A DNA stretch of 64,000 nucleotides. It comes from Crotophaga sulcirostris. Lineage: Eukaryota; Chordata; Aves; Cuculiformes; Crotophagidae. The notes beneath the pieces were generated by a model, which ran no database searches, was not told the origin of the DNA, and saw only the letters and a program-made list of their open reading frames with translations. Made by a program: the position numbers and the translations under genes. Below are positions 1 through 12,699 of this stretch, piece after piece. Numbering within the stretch: position 1 is the first letter of the stretch; each line of letters begins with the position of its first letter. The stretch spans positions 533,461-597,460 of the forward strand of contig VYZB01000221.1 of NCBI GenBank assembly GCA_013397455.1, in the 5' to 3' direction.

Positions 1-3000
1 TTTAGCACTTAATAATTGAAGCCAAAGCTGATTTATATTTTATGTCAGAGTGTCTTACAAACATTCCTCTATCAGTGAAAACTCCCACAATATTAAAGTC
101 ATTTCTTGTAAGTAGTTTATTCCATTCATTACTTCAGGAATATATTTCCAGGTTTTAAAACTAGAGAGTGGAGTGCTTTTCTTACCCCTGTTTTCAATTG
201 GCACCACAGGGTACCAGGGCTAAGCTTTCAAACTATTTCAGAGCACATACTGTTCTACACACAAAGCTTTCAGCTTCATTAATACGACAAGGAAAAGATA
301 CAACATTTATGGTTCTTGTCAGTGAACAGAGAATACTTGGAAGAGTAAAATATTTTGTGAAATTAGCCTTTTTGAAAAGAGAAATGTTCATTCTTTACCT
401 GACTGGCAGTCTTTTGCATTTACACAGCACTATTGCTATTTTTCCCTTCTTTGCAACAGATCTGAAACTAATAAGTAAGTTCAGATGACCACTGTGTCAG
501 TTTTCCTATTCTTCAAATCCGTACTTCAGCTGGCAACTTGCTAACATTTCTCAAGTGAAAAAAGTTAGAAATTCTATCCTAAACAATTTTTCCATTCTCA
601 GGTTCCCAAGCTGATGCCTTTTATTAGCAGACCTTTGTATTGTGGAGGAAAGATACCCTGGTGAAATATGTTGTCTAATTAGTTTTGAATCTAAAAGCAC
701 TAAGGATATGTGACATAATTAAATATACAAATGCGACTTGAACCTAAATAATTCTTACAGAAACTGAGGTAAAAAGAGAACGATACATTCAGAAATGTAT
801 TAAGGAGCAATGAGCAAGTTCTGTACACTATATACACTATCTGCAGTGGGTCAGTCACCTTAAGAGCCTTAGTGTGTCCTTAGTATTTGCAGTATCCTGC
901 ATGTTTCACAGAGTAACTGAAAAATCTGCTACAAACTGGTGCTGTAAATCCAAGTTGAGATGTTTGGCCAAATTGATGGAATAGACTGTGATTCAAGATA
1001 CTGTCACCATACAGTTATGGTGATGATTATGGTATGACAATGCAAGTGTTTTTTAACTTAAAGTCCTGGAATCTTTACAGCAATACTCAAAATTCAATGA
1101 GTATTGCAAGTGCAATGCAACTGGAGATGAGTACCAGAAAATGAGGATTAAAAGTCCCTAGGAAATGTTTTTACGTGTGAAAAATCCTGGATACTTCTAT
1201 CTCTCCTTTCTTTCTGGCATAAATCAAGACTACCTGGTCTGGCCAGCAAAGCTGAGCTAAGTGATGACTTAGGCACCACCAACATTAAGAGCTGCAGTGC
1301 TGTGCGCAGTAAGGACTCCTCATGATCATGGGAAGAGGCATGACCAGCTCAGCAGGTTCTCCAGGCAAGGGCCTGGTTCATCACCTCATGTCAACTCCTT
1401 CAGATCTCTGGGAATATGAGATACATGTGGATGGAAAGGAAACAGCAACACAATGCTGACACATCTGCCCTGCATAGGTGGAACTGTGCTACCTGCACAG
1501 AAGTGAAGGGAGATGTTACACCTAGGTTTTTCTCCTTGAACATCACCTTCTAGGCACAGGATGCTGGGGGACTTGTTCTTTGTGAGTGGCTTCTGTGAGG
1601 ACTCTGTCCCCTGATGGTGCAGCTCCTCTGAGAGGCTGTGGTTGTCCTTGTATGGGGGACCAGATATTCTTATCTAAGAAATTTTTTAGTTTGTATTTTT
1701 TTCTTATTTTGGAGGGGAGGTTGAGTAGAATTTGTGTACTGTTATGCATTTAGAAGTAAAGGAAAAAAAGCTATTAGAAAAATAGATCAATCATTAGATC
1801 TACATTACAGTAAACAGACAGCTAGATAGCTAAATAAATGCACATACACACAGATGTACTTCCCACCTATATTAGTGATAATGAATTGGTGAGCAACGAA
1901 GCAGTAAGGGATATCAATAAAATTATTCATATAGGACTTGGTAAACACAGGATTATATGTATGTATAAAAACTGTACAATTTCTGCATGTATTTTTATGT
2001 GAAATCAGCAGTTGATGCTTTTGAAAGAGTATCTAGGTTAAATCATATAAAATATTTTTGTACTACTTAATGATCTTAGCCTAACTGTCTGCATCCTTTG
2101 TTTTCACATAACCCAATAAATACAGTATTTTTTCTTTCTGGTAACTTCGTTGCTCACACTGCATGCAGCTGCTTCAGCCTAGGCCTTGGTCTTTTCTTCT
2201 GGATTTATTTATCTTCCATTGTAGAGCAGAGGTGGTCTTTCATATATGCACTAATAATGTTTACATTTATAAAATGGAACACAGACCTTCTCTTGAGGTA
2301 AAAGATCACAGGGTCAAGGAAACTCAGAGATTAGATCTTCTGCCTAAACAGACTGCAATGCAGTAAAACTTTGGAGATCTTGATCGGTAATGCTAATACC
2401 TTACTTCAGAGCCAGAGGCCAAGGACTTTTGTGCACCAGCATTTTTGTTAAAATTGCCTTCTAAAATTTCTTTTAATTACCCACTCACACCAGTGAAACC
2501 TCAACCAACCTAACCAACAATTGGTAGCATTAGTGTATTTCACCTTAGTTCTATAGTCTTAGCATGATCTAGCTCGGGTAGAGAGGGACGCCAATCCAAC
2601 ATCTGCCCACTCCCACCTCCTCCCCACTGCTAAAGGAAGTGCATTGGTGGCAATGAAACAACAGGAAATGTTAATAAACTCCCTAGCAGTGCAAGCAGGA
2701 CAAATACACGACAGTGATTTTAGTAGAACAAATGCACCTATCAACAGCTTCAAAATGAAAAAAGCGGCAGTCAGCATCTTGGAGACTGGGCTGTTTGGGT
2801 AGCAACATCCCTAAACAATTAAGTCTGAAGTGCTACAGAAAATCTCTAGAGATAGGTTAACTCATGAGTTTTGAATTAATTGGTGGTTACATTTAATTCA
2901 TTCAGTTATGGTGAAACTAAATTAGTAAAAATACTTGGGACAATGTTCAAGCAGATTTTCCCTTTTGCTCTGCATAAACCTTAGGCATCATCTCCATGAT

Positions 3001-5539
3001 GAGAATGTCGTTTCTGCAAGCAGTTCAAGTATACCTCTTATTTTTCTCTCAGTCCCTACAGCGTGCTTTAGGATGGAAAACTGTGGGCCTTTATCAGCCC
3101 AGTTTAGAGTTTGCACCTGTGCCTAAGTGAAGAAATTGTGTTTAACTTTCTCTGTTGTGCTATTATATCTGTAATTGTTTAGGACTATAAGAGAGGCAAA
3201 GTAAATGGGACAAGTAGCATCTGTTATTAGATAATCTAAGGTTGTTGAAAGATGCAGAGGATTTAGGATAATTTCTGTTATTTTTACTTGCTTTCTTTCA
3301 AAAAAACCCCACATGGAAATACAAAAAAAAGATTTAGCGGAAAAAGATTTGCCTAAATTATCTGCTTTCTGACTGAAGTATTTTGACATTTTTGATACGA
3401 AATACTGTTTCTAGTTTGTCAGCCAGAAACAAATGCTTGTTTTGGGCAACATCAATCTGCTTCATATTTTGAGTCCCTCATGGGAACAGTAGTTCTCAAA
3501 CTCATACTCTCCTTGTTCCTTTGGTCATGCTTAACAGTCAGATCATTACTCTCATGGTTAGCCACTCCCTATTAATGAATTACGGTAATTTTCAAGGGAA
3601 AGAATATGTAAATTCCCTTACCTGAAAAAAGCCCTAGTTTAGGGGCTTTGTGTAGAATTATTGTTGCACTGCTTAAAAAGAAAAACATTTCCTTTTCTGT
3701 GGTTAAGACTGCAAAGCTACTTGCATGTTCCCCTTCAACTTCCCTCACTGTCTTTGCAGATTCATCTTTGTCTTACAAGGTGTTGTGTGTTTTGTGTGGT
3801 CCCTCTATACTCTTGAAATCTAAAAGAACCTTTCTTTTGTACTGAAATACATGTAAAAGATACTGTCTATGGATGTTCCAGCTCTGTAACTATACAGATT
3901 ACAGTCGTGCCATCCAAACTTGCAGCCATTTATTGGCTAAACAGAAGACTTCTTTAAATTGTGAATGAATTGGGGGCTATTAACCTTCCCAGAATGAAGT
4001 CTATTAGTACAGAATGTGTGCAGCCCACCTGAGATGAGAAAGATGGCATGGATGCTTGAGCAGAATCAGAGGCATTTGCTTAGTTCCAATCATGATGAGA
4101 CTGGAGCCATAATCAGTCACTGCAGACCCAGACAACTTCAGGCTAGAGTTCTGATTCCAGCCAGTTTCTAAAAATAACATAAAAGCCATGGTGAAAAGTG
4201 ATAAAAACTTGGGAATACTAGGCTACAGCTGGTCACTGGGCTTGATTCACTGCTATATCAAAGCCCCTTTAAACATCTTTGGCAGGGCAAAGGGTCTTTA
4301 GAGCAAGTGTGAATTATATGGTTAAATAGTTGCAGCTGATTTATCATAACTTGTGTTGCTGTATAGTGTTATGGAAACATATGTTGTCTCATCCTATTTT
4401 TTCTGAGCTGTACAGCTCTAAGGAACTCACATGTTAGTTCAGGGTAGCTGCAGCTGCAATATCCAGAATGCAGCATGGTGAGGGAGCCTGAAGCTCAAAA
4501 CAATGGCTCGCACTTCTCAGTATAGGAGGTTGCAATATACAAAATCGTATCAACATATAGTTCATATTATTTGCATTAAGTAAAAATTAAAAATGTTGGT
4601 AACAAATTTAAATCACATTCTATGTAAGTTTCTGCATTTGTCTACAAGAATTGTACATGTGTAAGTAAAATTTGAGACATATATCTTCAGAGAGCTCTTT
4701 TTTAAAATTTAAATTCTGTAAATACTATTAATCAAATGATTTCACCTTAGTTTTAACACCATTATGCAAAGTGCCTGGACAGGGTTTTTTCCTAGGTTCC
4801 ACCAAATCCAGCTGAGTCTGTTTTAAATAGCTATAATTGGTGATTTTCTAGATCAAGGGTCTTACTCAGATCAATGACAGTAGCTTGTGTATATTGATTA
4901 CTAACCATGCCTATGAAAATATCATTTGTTACCTCGGGAATGATAGTGGAACGAACAAGCTAACTCCAAATTGGAAGGGGATCAATGTGTTGCATGTAGA
5001 TAAAAAGAAGCATGTTACCTGAGAGAGCATCAATTTTTCATGGACTGTGGACAAAACACGATAGAGAAAGGAATTCACTAGGTCAGACACTTAATTACTG
5101 AGGTCCTGCATTATTTTCTTCTAGCAAAGAGTGAATCAACTTCTTTTTGCAGTCACAGAGAAGGAGGAAATTCTCTAAACCACACTGAAATATATGGGGC
5201 ATATCCATTAAAAGTGAAGATACATGCTGTGGTGTTGCAATCATACTTAATGGTTTAGAAACAGAGACTAGTGTATCTTATAATAAGTACTCCTGGGCAG
5301 ACATGCTAAGCCACCCAGGGGTGAACAGCTTATGTTCAGGCCTCCAGGAGAGGCTCACTTCTCTCCTTTTCCTCAGACATCTGAAATCAGTAGTTAAGTA
5401 TATCGTATTCAAAAAGTACACCAAATTGAAAGAGCATATCAGATTGGAATTGTATTCACAAACATGCTTCTTTGCAAGCACATATTTCAGAATATTTCTT
5501 CCCTTTCTCTGGGCTTGACTGGCAGATCATGGTAGATCA
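1..5539. other. Gene-free AT-rich stretch
   Basis: Nothing I can assign. The longest open frame (168-488, 106 codons, +) has no recognisable motif. Two GC-richer patches, 1220-1660 and 2570-2660, carry short - strand frames without family resemblance. No repeat of a known family was identified. Confidence 0.6.
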
Positions 5540-5930
5540 ACCTTTTAGATGTAACTGTGCAACAGAAGAAAGACTCATTCCACAGCTTAGCAGCACTTAT
5601 TGAAGTTTCAGAGAGGATGGGATGTTCTACAGCGGAAAGGGCCATGAAGGCCAAAGTACACATTGCGCAGAGCTGCTCTGCTAAAGTGCAGAGCAACCCA
5701 GAGACAGAGGAAATGGATTTGCCAAGCAGAGGAACTGCAGATGTCTCGGACCCACGATGGAGCTCCCCTATCCCCACAGACAGGACTGTGCTACCAGCTG
5801 CCTCTGGGCGGCCAGTGGGAAAGCGTGCTGCTTGCTCTGCAGTGAAGGGGAGAGAAGAGAAAAGACACCTCCTTTACTTGGGGAATGACCTGATGGAAAC
5901 ATCCTGTAGGACAATTCTGTAGTGTTTTGG
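5540..5930. other. GC-richer block open on both strands, unidentified
   Basis: Base composition rises to roughly half G+C here, and frames of 121 codons (+, 5557-5922) and 96 codons (-, 5487-5777) overlap. Neither product resembles a family I know. Codon choice gives no reason to prefer one strand. It could be an old LTR or exon remnant. Confidence 0.2.
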
Positions 5931-8894
5931 ATCTGTGGCCTTTTGACTGGTTGTCCTTTCTAGTGTGCAGATAGCAAACACTCACAAGCCAGGCTATACT
6001 TCTCGCCTCGGTAAAAGGTCACTGTTCCTTCTTTAGTGGCACTATTGTCAGTCCTGGTCTACAGGGTCTTAGCTCATCCCTGAAAATCACATTTATGCAC
6101 CCCGGACCTACCTAGTCTGTAGGAAGGTACACAACACTAAATTAACGAAACTTTTATGTGGTGCTTTAATATTAGGGAAAAAATGCAGGTATTGTAATCA
6201 GAGAAAAAGTCTGGTGAACTGAAAGAGCCTACATTGTTAGACTGTCTTTCATTACTTTTCTACCTGTTCACTACCCTATGACATTTCCATAGCATTTCTT
6301 TCACATTTCCATCTTGTGAAATATATGGAATATACTGGCGAAAGTTCTGTTTTCTGATTGTAACATGAGTATTCGTTTCTTCCCCTCCAAACAGCACAAG
6401 GGAAAAATGGAAAGGGAAAGGAACAGAAGGGCAGGGCAGGAAAGGGAGAGGAAAGCTTTCCATGATGAAATTAGAGAACTCGACTGTTCTCTGAACCAAA
6501 GTTACAATATAAAAAAGAAAATAATTTATTAATTCCACAGTTTTATTGGCTCCTGCAAATTTGGGACCCCTCTTGTTGTATTTTAATTCATTTGGGAATT
6601 TGGAAGTAATCATTGAAATTACAGATGTTATTAAAATCAGGAGAAATTGCATAGTTTTCAGTCATACTAGCTTGAAGGATTTCTACTGTATGAGTTGAAA
6701 TAATCCTAACCAGCCTCCACCTCTTCCCAGGTTTGCTTTTGACAGTGACAGAGTAAATATGAAAACAAGTGAATACAGTTTTTCTACTTTATTAGGGAAG
6801 AGTACTATGTAGCCCCAGAGTTTGCAGGTTATTCACTGCTCCTTCAAATAAACAACCTTCCACAGTGTTAACCCCTTATAGTATTTTTTGGGTAGATGAA
6901 ACAAGCCAGCTACATTCATTTACTGATAGAACAGCACGAGAAGTTGAAAACACAAGTATTACTGTGACCTTGAGAATTTATAGCTTAAAGTAAACAAGTT
7001 AGCTCTAATGTTAATTATTTATTTTTTAAAATTGAAGAAGGTCATAAAAACAACTCACAAAGAAGAATTTGGCATATGGACATATTGAAGGGGTGATATC
7101 CTCACCAGAAAAGAAAGAAGTGTTGATATTTGTCAGCTAGACTGGATTCATGCTGTTTTCTGCTTCTGCTGCTGTTATTTTTCCTTCAGACAAATGCTAG
7201 CTTTCTGCTTTTTTTCAAGTAGGATGATTAAATGTAGACGCTGCTTGATTGCAAAAAGGAAAGATTGTCTAAGAGAATTAACACCCTTATTACATGGTTC
7301 AGATTTTAAATCAAAAATTAACAAATAGGACTGTCACGCTATTGTATATGAACTATAGGGCAATTTTTACATGTATAAACACTGATTAGCATTTCACTTC
7401 AATTTGTTAATTTAATTAGGCATTTTCAGAATTTTTAAATATTGTTTGAGTAGAACTCCTGTATTTAAAGCTTTTATATCAAGGTCACATGGGCAAATCT
7501 TGTTTTGCCAGGTGGACTGTCTACAGTGTACAGAGTCTTGATAAAAACCAGCTGCAATTGCCTGATACTGGTTAAGGCTCAAAAATCAGACTGTGCAAAC
7601 AAATATATCTTGGCCTCAGATACTTGCCACATCTGCCAACAATTAGTTATATATCAGGACTAGAAAGGGGCACAGAATAAACAAGATCTGATTTCAGAAT
7701 AAGCAAATAAACAAGGAGCTCTGCATCATTATTCATCAAGTGGATGTGAAATTACCTAAGTTGTAGTCTTGGGTTCAGAGCTGTCAATCCTTGAGGTTTA
7801 GCTAAAAGTATTAGGTAAACAAAAGATCTGATTGACAAATACTTTGCAGATGCTCTGGGAGCAGTTCATCCCACCTACTTGTCTACTCAAGTATGCCACC
7901 CAAACACTCAGCCAGGGGGCTTTTGGGAGACAAATGCTAGGGGCAGACTGGTTGTGGGAGCACAAAGAGCCACTTCTGAAGAGCTTCTTATCATGATTGT
8001 TAGAGTTTCTACAAATACTAGTGACATTATGCCACTGGTGTCATGAGATATCCATCTGTTCAGAATTAGGCAGGAGTCTAAAATAAATGAATACTAACAT
8101 TTTGGACTGAAAGGTAGTTTTTAAACCAAAGTGTTTTATGAGGATTGAAGGAAGGAGGGCAGCTGAGACTTGGTGAAAACACTGAGGTTTCCTGGCTTGC
8201 AAAATTAAGTTGCTTTGTAAAGGAACCATGAATCCTGAATCTCATCTTGCAGGCAAACTGTTCCAAGTTTTGAAGATTTTGACCTGTTTCTGGAGAGCAT
8301 GAAAATGAAACAATGTTGAGTTTCTGTAACAATAATGTATTTAATGACAATAAAATTGACAAATAATAGGCCACGTTTACTTTACTACCTAGACAAAGTA
8401 AGTCTTTCTGATATCGTGTTTCACTTGGAAGATTGTATTCAATTAAAATCAAAGCAGGCAAGGAATTTTATTACCTGCATGTAACATGGGATATGATATA
8501 ATGACCTTCATTCAAACTCCCAATCATTAAAACTCTCTAACTGGTGATCAGGGAGGACTTCAAATTCAGGTCCAACAGCTGCAAAATATGAGTAAAAGCT
8601 ATAGCTTAATTGAATCAGTGATTCTAAATCTTAATACACAAGTGGCATGAGAAAACCATGCTTGTGGAAAAATAAGTTTTCGCTCTAATGCATCACATTT
8701 TATTTTGAATAATTCTTCAGCTGAGTTGTACTGGGTAAAAGATAGTAAGATCCTGAACACTGCCAGATCTCTCTGATACCACTATTTTATTCTCTCTAAT
8801 GAACCCTCTGATGGTTGACAACCACAGTAACCTGCCAAAAACAAAGAGCAAGCCACTGTTTTTTTTCATTACTAAACTGATACTGGTCATATAG
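5931..8894. other. Gene-free AT-rich stretch
   Basis: Apart from the polypurine tract at 6399-6455, no feature is supported. The - strand frame at 8078-8461 (127 codons) is ordinary-looking sequence with no motif. Confidence 0.55.
6399..6455 (+). repeat. Polypurine tract
   Basis: An almost pure A/G run of GGAAA and GGGCA units. The complementary pyrimidine strand explains the Pro/Phe-rich stretch in the 130-codon - strand open frame at 6260-6652, which is therefore not treated as a gene. Confidence 0.75.
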
Positions 8895-9001
8895 TCACAC
8901 ATTCAAGGAGCCTGATCGCATATTCCATGGAAATCATGTTCAAGATTTCCACTGATTCTGGCCAGCTCTCAGTCAAGCTTGCAGGCAGCAAACAGACAGA
9001 G
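8895..9001 (+). other. Candidate first coding exon of a small two-exon gene
   Basis: This segment ends at a strong donor (GAG then GTGAGTAGG at 9002-9010). A frame open from 8876 contains an ATG at 8927 (TCCATGG context) and runs 25 codons to the donor, ending exactly in phase 0. A possible acceptor (ATAG at 8891-8894) is preceded by a TACTAAA branch-point-like sequence and a poly-T run, so the exon could begin at 8895, or the segment could extend further upstream as a first exon. Joined to 11194-11346 it gives a 75-residue protein that I do not recognise. No signal peptide or membrane segment is seen. Short open frames are common by chance, so this is a hypothesis. Confidence 0.2.
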
Positions 9002-11193
9002 GTGAGTAGGGTATAACTTATTTTTCCTAAGCTTTGGGGAAATCAATTTAATTCAGAGTATCTCTGAATTAGGACACAGACCTTAAAGGGTCCTCAGAAA
9101 TAATTTCCTGTCCTTTTGTACAATGTACAAGTCAATGCAGAATATCATAATGACCCATTTAAATTTTATGGGATAACCAGGCTTAAGGGTTGAAATCATT
9201 TTTGTTTTCTCATGGATCAGAAAGGAAAATGTGTCCTCATCAATAATAGTGCAGTCCTGTCCAAAAGAAAATCTAAGAGCTTTCCTCAGAAATATAAGTT
9301 TCAGAGAGGAGAATGTGAGACCTGTCCTGCACACCTTAGATTGCTGTATTCAAAGTTGAGAGCTCACAAGGAGATGAAACAGAGTAAAACCTGAATTCTA
9401 ATCTTACCTCACACTGCCCTAAAACTCACATATATACACTGGAATGTTTCGTCTGAGTTAATTAAAAACCACTTTTTTCATCTTATTAACTATATTTAAC
9501 AAAGCCAGTTGAAAGTTCCTTAAAAAATCAGAAATTGGAAAGGAACTCATTAAAAAGTGAATTAGCATTTCACTGATTTGAGTTTAATATGATTGCATTT
9601 ATACAGTACAGAAAAATTACCGCTTTATTAGAAGTCATTTGTATACTTAACTACTGTATGAATTCACCTTTGATGCAGTGGAATAGTATTTATTTCAGCT
9701 GTTAAGTATTATAAGGTAATTAGTCGTGCTCTGCTCTACTTCTAAACAGTGAGTTATTAGATACTTGTGATATGATGCAAGTCGTGCAATCTGTGGTCCA
9801 AAAACCTCCATGAATCTACTGGGATATGTCTCTGTAGTGGCTTATCCTTATTTCAGGGAAATGGTTACTTTAGGAAAAGTCTTAAAAACCTAATGCTGAT
9901 CTGACAGGACTCTAAAGCCTAGTTTTTCTCTCTAACCGGTCAAAGAATATGGAAACTGTCTGCAAGAAGCTTGGCATGGTGTTTCTTCTGGGAAAGATAT
10001 TGTGGCTGAGTGAAAGTGTGCTCAGAAGCTGTCCCAGCGCCTGAATTGCCCCAGGGAAGTTCTTCGATTTTCATGTCCTTAAATAAAAGTACAGCAGGAA
10101 AAATAAGAGTATAAACATATATTGTATATATCTAGATGATACGTGATCAGCTTTGCATTCTGATCCTTCTTGATGCTTATGAATGCAGTGGCATATTTTT
10201 AAAACCACATTTTATCATCACCAACTCTCCTCTTCTTCGGAAATCCAAGTGGTGCTAGAGTAAAGTGCTTTACTGAGGCTTGAGACACTAAAAACTGATC
10301 CATTCACTGTCAATTCACTTTTTGTTTCTCTTAAAATGTGAAACATTGCCAGATTTCGTTTGCATCATACAAATTTTACCATGTCCCTTTTTTATAAAGA
10401 ATTGTAATCAAGAATGGTAACTCATTCTCACAAAGTATGCAGAAATTAAATTTTTTAAAGTTTCAGTCCTCAGCAATGTTTAGACAGTTTCAGAAAGACA
10501 GTTTACAGGGGAAAACCCCAAACTGTTACTTCTGATTTGAGTCAATATTTACTTTCTCCTTCCAAGACTTACTCTTTTTAAAAACAGATAGAAGCATGAT
10601 CAACTGCAACTGCTATCATATCCTGCACGCAGCAAAGTCTGATGTTGTTTTAAATGATGTTTTTGTCCCAGTCTTGCAAGAAGAAGAGAAAGCACTGGGC
10701 ATATTTTCCAAGTAGAAAACGAGCCTTCCTCCTAGATTCTGTTGAACTTCTATTGTCGTAACTAGGCACCTATGGCTCATATGCCTCTGAGCATCCTTTT
10801 TAGTTATTTAAAAAGAGGCAAAGATCTCCAATTTCTGTCATTTTTTTCTCTTCAGTTTTGAAATTGTTGATAAGTTTGTTCATGTGTCTATGTGCATTAT
10901 TCAGCTATGGATATACACGTGTAAAATAATGTTTCATTAAGGACAGCTGAACTGAAAAAGTGTACACACTTTCTTCCCCCCAAAATATTTATTAACATGA
11001 TTATTGCAAATGAATTAATGGGATCCTTCATGATCCCTTAAGAGCTCAGTTTCACCAACTTGCAAGCCTCTGTTTATGACATGAGAGCTTTATTTCTGAC
11101 AGTTAAGGTAGAATCTCTCAGATGATCATTGTCACATTCCTGGAGCAGTCTGTGACTATCAGGATGTGCATTTATATTTGGTTTTTTTCTTAG

Positions 11194-11346
11194 GATGGAG
11201 GAGGCCAGTATGCAAAGAAGGTCACCAGTGTTCACAGGGAACTGTGTTGCCTAAAAGATGGGCAAAGGCAAAAGATTGCTGCCTTCTGCAACAAGGGACG
11301 CTTCATTGAGAAATCTTGTCACTTTTGCCTGGCTCTTAAGGTTTAG
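11194..11346 (+). other. Candidate terminal coding exon with polyadenylation signal
   Basis: A strong acceptor (poly-T tract then CTTAG at 11189-11193) is followed by a frame of 50 codons open from the first base to a TAG at 11344-11346. The frame is blocked by a TAG right at the acceptor, so it exists only if spliced. The peptide is basic and contains five cysteines, two adjacent (residues 18-19) and others at 32, 43 and 46 of this exon. An AATAAA lies at 11435-11440 with a GT-rich stretch just after it, the layout of a poly(A) site. GC content is higher than in the flanks. The family is unknown to me. An alternative is that this is only the last exon of a noncoding RNA. Confidence 0.22.
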
Positions 11347-11434
11347 AATAGCAAAGACTATGGAGTTACTGTGTGCACCATTCTATGGCAAGTTCAAACA
11401 CAACGTTTAATATGAAGTTCAAATTTCTGGTAGT

Positions 11435-11440
11435 AATAAA
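11435..11440 (+). terminator. Candidate polyadenylation signal
   Basis: AATAAA 89 bases after the stop of the candidate terminal exon, followed at once by a GT-rich sequence (11441-11455) that could act as the downstream element. AATAAA is frequent in AT-rich DNA; its position is what gives it weight. Confidence 0.25.
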
Positions 11441-11455
11441 TGTGATATGTGTGTA

Positions 11456-11475
11456 GATATATATATATATATATT
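11456..11475. repeat. (TA)n microsatellite
   Basis: A short uninterrupted run of TA units directly follows a GT-rich stretch (11441-11455). It lies just downstream of the candidate polyadenylation signal at 11435-11440. Confidence 0.8.
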
Positions 11476-12578
11476 GTAAAAACCTCAATAGCCATCAGTG
11501 GTGAGTATTCTGAGGATGAAGATTAACCAAGTCAAAGGCATATTGCTTCAATAGTGAGATATGCTGCAGAAGAAGCAAATGCTATGTCTTTCTATGAATT
11601 TCTCTCTGGGTAACGCTATCAGGCACAACAAGAAGAAAAAATCTCTGTGTAAAGAATGAAAAGCTTTCCCCCTCTGCTCTCTTCACTGTCCAAACCATTT
11701 TTTTCCTATTTAAATATGGAAAAGCAAAGCTCCGAATACATTATAAAAGAAGGTGTTGAAAGAAGATTAATAAAATGTGTGTCATCTTTCGCATTCATAG
11801 CTTCTATCACAGAGGGACCTGGAAAAACTGTAGTGCACACCTCTGTCATCTTTTCCCTAGACATAAAATAGTAAGGAAGGCATAGATTAGAACTGAACAT
11901 GCTTCGATTCTTGTCACTCGCATACAAATGTATGTGGATGACATAGCACTGCTTAGAGTAAATCTGTTACAGAGATAAGTCTTCTGTCTCATAATGATTT
12001 CAGTTCTACTTGTTACTAGTTTAGTGATAATAGATGTATGTTAAACAGAAATAAGCCAAGGTCACGGTTTTGGAGCATCAGTGAAATTCATCTTTTCATG
12101 AATCTTCCCTGACTTGTATTAAAACTTTCTTTTTCAGATGACTTCTGTAAAGAATTCTTGCAGTATTTTAGCAGTATACTCCTGTAAGATATTCAGAGAC
12201 CTTAATAAGGAAATTACAGTACCTGTCAAGTTGAAGTTCAAGCACTACTGTGCTTCTGTGGGATAGGTTTCATTTGTTTTGTTATTTTTTATTTCCAAAG
12301 GGAAAGACATATTTGTATCAAGTTGAGCTAAAGATATTTATTATCACAGTATGTTAAGTAAAAGAATAAGAATATGTAAATACTGATTATTGGCTGAATA
12401 TTTTCAAACAACTTACAGTCTCAAAATAAAACATCCTTTTTTCTCTTTTCAATTCTTTGTAAAATCATTTTGAACAACCATTGTTTCTGAAAAGCATATG
12501 CTTACAATTACTAGTGTAATAATGTACTATTAGCGTAATTAAGCTCCAAACCGGTGGCTTGTTTAGCGTTTTCTTCAG

Positions 12579-12684
12579 TTGTGGGCTGATGGGAACCGAC
12601 TGCTGCATCTGTGCAAAACCATGTCTCTGAAGTTGCACTCTGTCTTTGGAAGCCTCATGACTCTTCAGTGAGGCTGGGCTGAAG
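12579..12684 (+). other. Exon-like segment between good splice sites
   Basis: The acceptor 'gttttcttcag' ends at 12578 and the donor AAG then GTAAGA lies at 12685. The 106 bases between are GC-richer than the flanks. One frame stays open for 30 codons before a TGA, so a coding role would need the frame to end inside this exon; a noncoding exon is more likely. The - strand open frame at 12465-12773 has no family match. Confidence 0.2.
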
Positions 12685-12699
12685 GTAAGAATCCTTGCT

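Noticed and set aside
168..488. 106-codon + strand open frame
   Set aside because: No motif, no splice or promoter context, and a length expected by chance in 64 kb.
6260..6652. 130-codon - strand open frame
   Set aside because: Its Pro/Phe-rich part is the reverse of the polypurine tract, so the length is a composition artefact.
8078..8461. 127-codon - strand frame
   Set aside because: Ordinary sequence without motif, conserved residues or regulatory context.
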